A stretch of DNA of 64,000 nucleotides from Hymenobacter montanus (lineage in GTDB: Bacteria > Bacteroidota > Bacteroidia > Cytophagales > Hymenobacteraceae): NCBI RefSeq assembly GCF_014699115.1, contig NZ_JACXAD010000005.1:220016-284015 (forward strand). The letters are read 5' to 3'. This document shows positions 61,218-64,000 of the stretch, piece by piece (position 1 is the stretch's first letter; each line of letters opens with the position of its first letter). The notes beneath the pieces are model-generated. The model saw nothing but the letters and a program-made list of their open reading frames with translations. It made no database searches and was not told where the DNA came from. The position numbers and the translations under genes are program-made.

Positions 61218-62027
61218 TTAGGGGCGTGCCGAAGGCTTGGCCGTCGAATCCGGCGCGGCGGCGGGGTCCGGATTCTCTGGGTCGTCGGGAGTAACGGGCT
61301 GCGGCTGGGTTTCGGGCGCCCCCTGAAAGGCGGGGGCCGGGTGGGCAGGCGTCACCCGGATGGTTTCGGGCTCAGCTACCGTGGCGGGCAGCGGCCGGGC
61401 TTGCGGCCCCGTTTCAATGGGGGCGACCAGGTTATCGGCGGCCGTTTTGCTCGTGCTGGAAAGATGCTCGGACGGCCGCTGGTTGAGCGACAGGTACAGC
61501 ACCAGCCCCAACAACGCCAGCAGGCCCCCAATGGATAAAATGAGGGCTAGCGGGCTGCGGGCCGCGGGCGTTTCGGGTTCCGGAAACTCGCTGTCGCTCC
61601 AGCTGGCGACTGGCTCCGGCGAGGGCACCGGCAAAGGCTCCGGGCCGGCCGTAACCGAGAAATAATCAGGCGTCCCGGCCGGCCCACCCGGCCCTTCATT
61701 AACCTCGGTTACCCAAGGGGGCGAGCTCCCCGGCACCGGGCTGGTAAACGCGTTCGGGGACGAGGGCGGACGCTCCCCTCCTACTGGCGGCCCCAGGGGC
61801 GGCGGAACCGGCGCTACGTAAGCGGGCGGCCCCGCGGGGGGGGTAGCGGAACCGGTGGGCCCGGCAACGGGAGCCGATGGTTCGGTGGCGCCCGGGGAGA
61901 AAGCGGCCTGGTTATTAAATAGAAGCTGCTTTTTCAGGGCTTCAAACTCGGTGGCGGTCAGGGCCCCGGCATCCAGCATTTCCTTGAGCTGGCGTAGGGT
62001 ATCGAGGGGCGAAGAAGAGTTTTCCAT
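61218..62027 (-). CDS. SHOCT-domain membrane protein
   Basis: A 269-residue protein. The N-terminal SHOCT-like helical hairpin is PLDTLRQLKEMLDAGALTAT, EFEALKKQLL (about 7-37). A long Pro/Ala/Gly linker is followed by a single hydrophobic segment (about 170-190, ALILSIGGLLALLGLVLYL) and a disordered C-terminal tail. SHOCT motifs often mediate oligomerisation. It is 25 bases downstream of the next gene in transcription order. Confidence 0.8.
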   Translation of the reverse strand: MENSSSPLDTLRQLKEMLDAGALTATEFEALKKQLLFNNQAAFSPGATEPSAPVAGPTGSATPPAGPPAYVAPVPPPLGPPVGGERPPSSPNAFTSPVPGSSPPWVTEVNEGPGGPAGTPDYFSVTAGPEPLPVPSPEPVASWSDSEFPEPETPAARSPLALILSIGGLLALLGLVLYLSLNQRPSEHLSSTSKTAADNLVAPIETGPQARPLPATVAEPETIRVTPAHPAPAFQGAPETQPQPVTPDDPENPDPAAAPDSTAKPSARP

Positions 62028-62052
62028 GGCCTGAGTACGAGTCGCGGCCAGG

Positions 62053-62781
62053 CTAGTTCTTACGGTCGAGGGCCGAGAGCCGGTCGCGGCGCTGCTGCAG
62101 GCGCAGGCGGCTCTGGTCGAGTACCTGGGCGTTTTTGATCAGGGAAACCGAATCGGCGCGCGACTGCAGCAGGTTTTGCTCGTTTTTCTTTCTCAGCTCC
62201 TCGATGCGGGCCAGGTTGGAAGTCGTGTTGTTCTGCAGGAAGAGTCGGTTTTTCTCCAGCCGCTCCTTTTCTTTCTCCACGGCCTTGACCTTCTTCTCGG
62301 CTTCCGTAACCCAGTCGCGGTGGGCCTTGAGGCGGGCGGCCGAGGCGAAGTTCTGGAGAATGGTGCGCAGGGAGTTGTACTCGGTAGCGGTACTGCTGGC
62401 GTCGAAGAAGGTATTGTCGTCGAAGCCCCCGAAGAGGGAGACTTCCGCCACGGAGTCGGCCGGGGCCAGCACGATGGCGTAGAGGTTGATGAGCTTGCTG
62501 GAAATGGCGTTGGCAGGGATCTGACGGACTTCCAGCGCCTCGCTCTTGCCCAGCCCGAGTAAGCCGCCGCCCTTCAGCCTGATGTTGTAGCTGCTCTTCA
62601 TCCAATCCTGCAGAAAGTCGCGCACGTCGGAGGCCTTGCCATCGACCTGCACTTTAAGGGCGGAGCGGGAACGCTTGTTGTAGTTTACCTCGCCGGGACG
62701 CACGTCGTAGAGTTGGGCCGAGGCCGGCGCGGCAATGAAGAGGCCCAGCAGGACCAGCAGCAACAGGTAAATTTTAGGCAT
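62053..62781 (-). CDS. Secreted coiled-coil hypothetical protein
   Basis: A 242-residue protein. Signal peptide MPKIYLLLLVLLGLFIAAPASA. The mature part has RPGEVNYNKRSRSALKVQVD and a globular domain to about 140. A long coiled coil follows (VTEAEKKVKAVEKEKERLEK, LARIEELRKKNEQNLLQSRA). First or second gene of the operon with 61218-62027. Function unknown. Confidence 0.75.
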   Translation of the reverse strand: MPKIYLLLLVLLGLFIAAPASAQLYDVRPGEVNYNKRSRSALKVQVDGKASDVRDFLQDWMKSSYNIRLKGGGLLGLGKSEALEVRQIPANAISSKLINLYAIVLAPADSVAEVSLFGGFDDNTFFDASSTATEYNSLRTILQNFASAARLKAHRDWVTEAEKKVKAVEKEKERLEKNRLFLQNNTTSNLARIEELRKKNEQNLLQSRADSVSLIKNAQVLDQSRLRLQQRRDRLSALDRKN

Positions 62782-62805
62782 GACTTAGAAATGGGTTAGT
62801 GGGCT

Positions 62806-63060
62806 TTAGCGTAATTCGTGGCGGGCGAAGGCGGCCTGTAAATCGGCGCGCATGGCTTCGAATCGGGCAATGGCCGCGTTGAGAAATTCTTCATCCAGCA
62901 GCTCCCGGGCTTCGGCGTCGGAACCCGTGAGCAGGTCCAGCTCCGCTACTTTGTAGGTCTGCTCCAGATTGCCCTGCTCCAGCTTGAGCAAAAACTTGCC
63001 GTTCCAGGCCAGCAAGGTGATTTTGACGGTGGGATGGGGAAGGTCGGCGACGTGGCGCAT
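62806..63060 (-). CDS. Hypothetical protein, probable operon start
   Basis: An 84-residue soluble protein (MRHVADLPHPTVKITLLAWN, ending in FAARHELR-like sequence) with no signal. The pattern KITLLAWNGKFLLKLEQGNLEQTYKV looks like a strand-loop-helix protein found upstream of envelope genes in Bacteroidota. It lies 25 bases before the next gene (62781), so it is likely co-transcribed with it. Confidence 0.75.
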   Translation of the reverse strand: MRHVADLPHPTVKITLLAWNGKFLLKLEQGNLEQTYKVAELDLLTGSDAEARELLDEEFLNAAIARFEAMRADLQAAFARHELR

Positions 63061-63318
63061 GAATCAATAAAAATCTGATAAGCAGAAGTTTGCGGAGGCG
63101 CTCAAATCTCGGAGCGGCCCGGCCCGGTCCTGATATGAGCTGTTCAACGGGGGAGGTGAAAATCGGCGTACTTATCTATTATCCAATTGCCTTTTTAAAG
63201 GACAAAAATGGGGCCGAAGATAGTAAGCTCGACCTAACTCCGCCCCGGGGGGCTCCGTAAAAAGGTGGGTGGCCCGATGTTTCGGACCGTTTTCCTTCCA
63301 CTTTTCAGTATTTACGCC

Positions 63319-63507
63319 ATGCCTCAGGGAGATAAATCGAAATACAGCGATAAGCAAAAACGTCAGGCCGAGCACATTGAAGAAAGCTACGAAAAGCGCG
63401 GCGTGCCGAAGGACGAGGCCGAAGCCCGGGCCTGGGCCACGGTAAATAAAAATGACGGCGGCGGCAAACAGCCCGGCGGGTCAGGCCGTAAAAAAGCAAG
63501 TAAATAG
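63319..63507 (+). CDS. Small hydrophilic protein (plasmid-stabilisation-like annotation in relatives)
   Basis: A 62-residue protein, MPQGDKSKYSDKQKRQAEHI and EESYEKRGVPKDEAEARAWA, TVNKNDGGG. The G-D-K-S-K-Y-x-D-K-Q-K-R-x-A-E-H-I-E core is widespread in bacteria and is often labelled plasmid stabilisation protein, with no proven function. Start at ATG 63319. Terminator downstream. Confidence 0.85.
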   Translation: MPQGDKSKYSDKQKRQAEHIEESYEKRGVPKDEAEARAWATVNKNDGGGKQPGGSGRKKASK

Positions 63508-63551
63508 TTCTGCTTGCGCCGATGCGCTGACCGGTGGTGATAACCCACCAG

Positions 63552-63586
63552 AAAGCCCCGCTAACTACGTTGGCGGGGCTTTTTGC
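63552..63586. terminator. Terminator after the small hydrophilic protein
   Basis: A 10-bp perfect stem (AAAGCCCCGC with GCGGGGCTTT), 11-nt loop, T run after it. Confidence 0.85.
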
Positions 63587-64000
63587 TTGCCGCCCCGTCG
63601 CAACCAAAGCAGAGCCAGATGGCTGGTGGCCCCCTACGCCAGCGCTTCTCCCCTACCCCGGATTGTCGTTCCTGCGTTGGCCTCACCCCCGGCCCCTCTC
63701 CGCAGGAGAGGGGAGCCTGACGTTAGGTACACGGACCTCGAAACCGCTCTACTGACTCAAGTTATGGACTAGCCGCGTCGCGGCGACCGGTAGGTAGAAT
63801 GGGCCGCAGAAACGGGGAGAAAACCGCGTAGCGGTGACAGACTCGTCCGGCGGCGCTGTCACCACGACGTGGCTTGGGGTTGCCAAAGGGTAACTGTTCT
63901 ACTCACCGGGCGCCGCGACGCGACTAGGTTGTACGGACAATTAACGAAGCCATAACAGGGCTGAGACGAAATGCACCATTCCCAAGAAGCTGGTGGCCGT
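63587..64000. other. Non-coding end of window with dispersed repeats
   Basis: No gene seen. It holds a CCCCTCTCC-GCA-GGAGAGGGG hairpin (about 63694-63714) and the REP-like cluster listed separately. Confidence 0.55.
63771..63874. repeat. REP-like 19-bp repeat cluster (second copy of the family)
   Basis: Units at 63771-63789, 63823-63840 and 63856-63874 (the last inverted) match the AGCCGCGnAGnGGnGAnAG unit seen at 24544-24643, with differences in the middle bases. Confidence 0.65.

Noticed and set aside
63679..63726. CCCCTCTCC hairpin near the window end as a terminator
   Set aside because: No gene precedes it closely, and the sequence is of a kind seen as dispersed repeats; left in the end-of-window note.
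1..64000. CRISPR array
   Set aside because: No regularly spaced repeat set was seen; the repeats found are irregular palindromes.
1..64000. rRNA genes or a replication origin
   Set aside because: No rRNA-like block, and no DnaA-box cluster beside dnaA or similar genes.

Overview
This window looks like chromosome of a high-GC member of the Bacteroidota, most likely a Hymenobacter-like genus (Cytophagales, Hymenobacteraceae). The evidence is several secreted proteins ending in type IX secretion (T9SS) sorting domains of type A and type B (the gliding-motility-associated form), many Bacteroidota-type secreted peptidases and lipoproteins, promoters of the TTTG-N18-TAnnTTTG kind, and the absence of clear Shine-Dalgarno sites. 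The genus is inferred from overall character, not from a marker gene.

Layout. 1-6400: three tandem beta-helix T9SS cargo genes on the minus strand, the first cut by the window edge. 7090-7700: a decayed tRNA-like array interrupted by an HNH nuclease gene, followed by a candidate structured RNA. 7777-14863: secreted nuclease, tRNA-Val, an outer-membrane barrel, a small membrane protein, a large type B T9SS cargo protein and an M1 peptidase. 15367-16954: an AT-rich two-gene module (nucleotidyltransferase plus DUF262) that is the best candidate for an uncharacterised defence system. 17778-18307: a thioesterase gene broken by an exact 17-bp tandem duplication. 18539-27835: GMC oxidoreductase, a T9SS zinc metalloprotease, a small lipoprotein, aldehyde dehydrogenase and a PAP2 phosphatase. 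27929-29633: AT-rich orphan hypothetical genes. 29974-38000: mainly housekeeping, including cold-shock protein, lipoamide dehydrogenase, a carbamoyltransferase and a second M1 peptidase.

38387-40178 is an RNA-repair operon (RNA ligase, then HD-Pnk end-healing enzyme), preceded by a leader holding a tRNA-Asn-like anticodon stem-loop. 40229-41946 is an orphan immunity-gene patch: two Imm8-like paralogs, an Imm51-like pseudogene and a 56-residue ORF. 42288-44081 holds a lipoprotein and an EamA transporter. 44291-52014 holds five paralogs of a Roadblock/LC7-like protein around a hybrid histidine kinase, a LytTR regulator, a DUF4126-like membrane protein and a carboxypeptidase-regulatory-domain protein; a BLUF photoreceptor and a Crp/Fnr regulator follow, so the segment looks sensory. 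54029-58884 encodes the E2 and E1 subunits of 2-oxoglutarate dehydrogenase; the matching E3 could be the lipoamide dehydrogenase at 33001-34407. 59291-63507 holds small secreted and membrane proteins.

The accessory stretches (7.1-7.7, 15.3-17.0, 27.9-29.6 and 38.3-42.0 kb) are visibly AT-richer than their surroundings and show decay, which fits acquired DNA. Everything here comes from reading the sequence; no database search was run.
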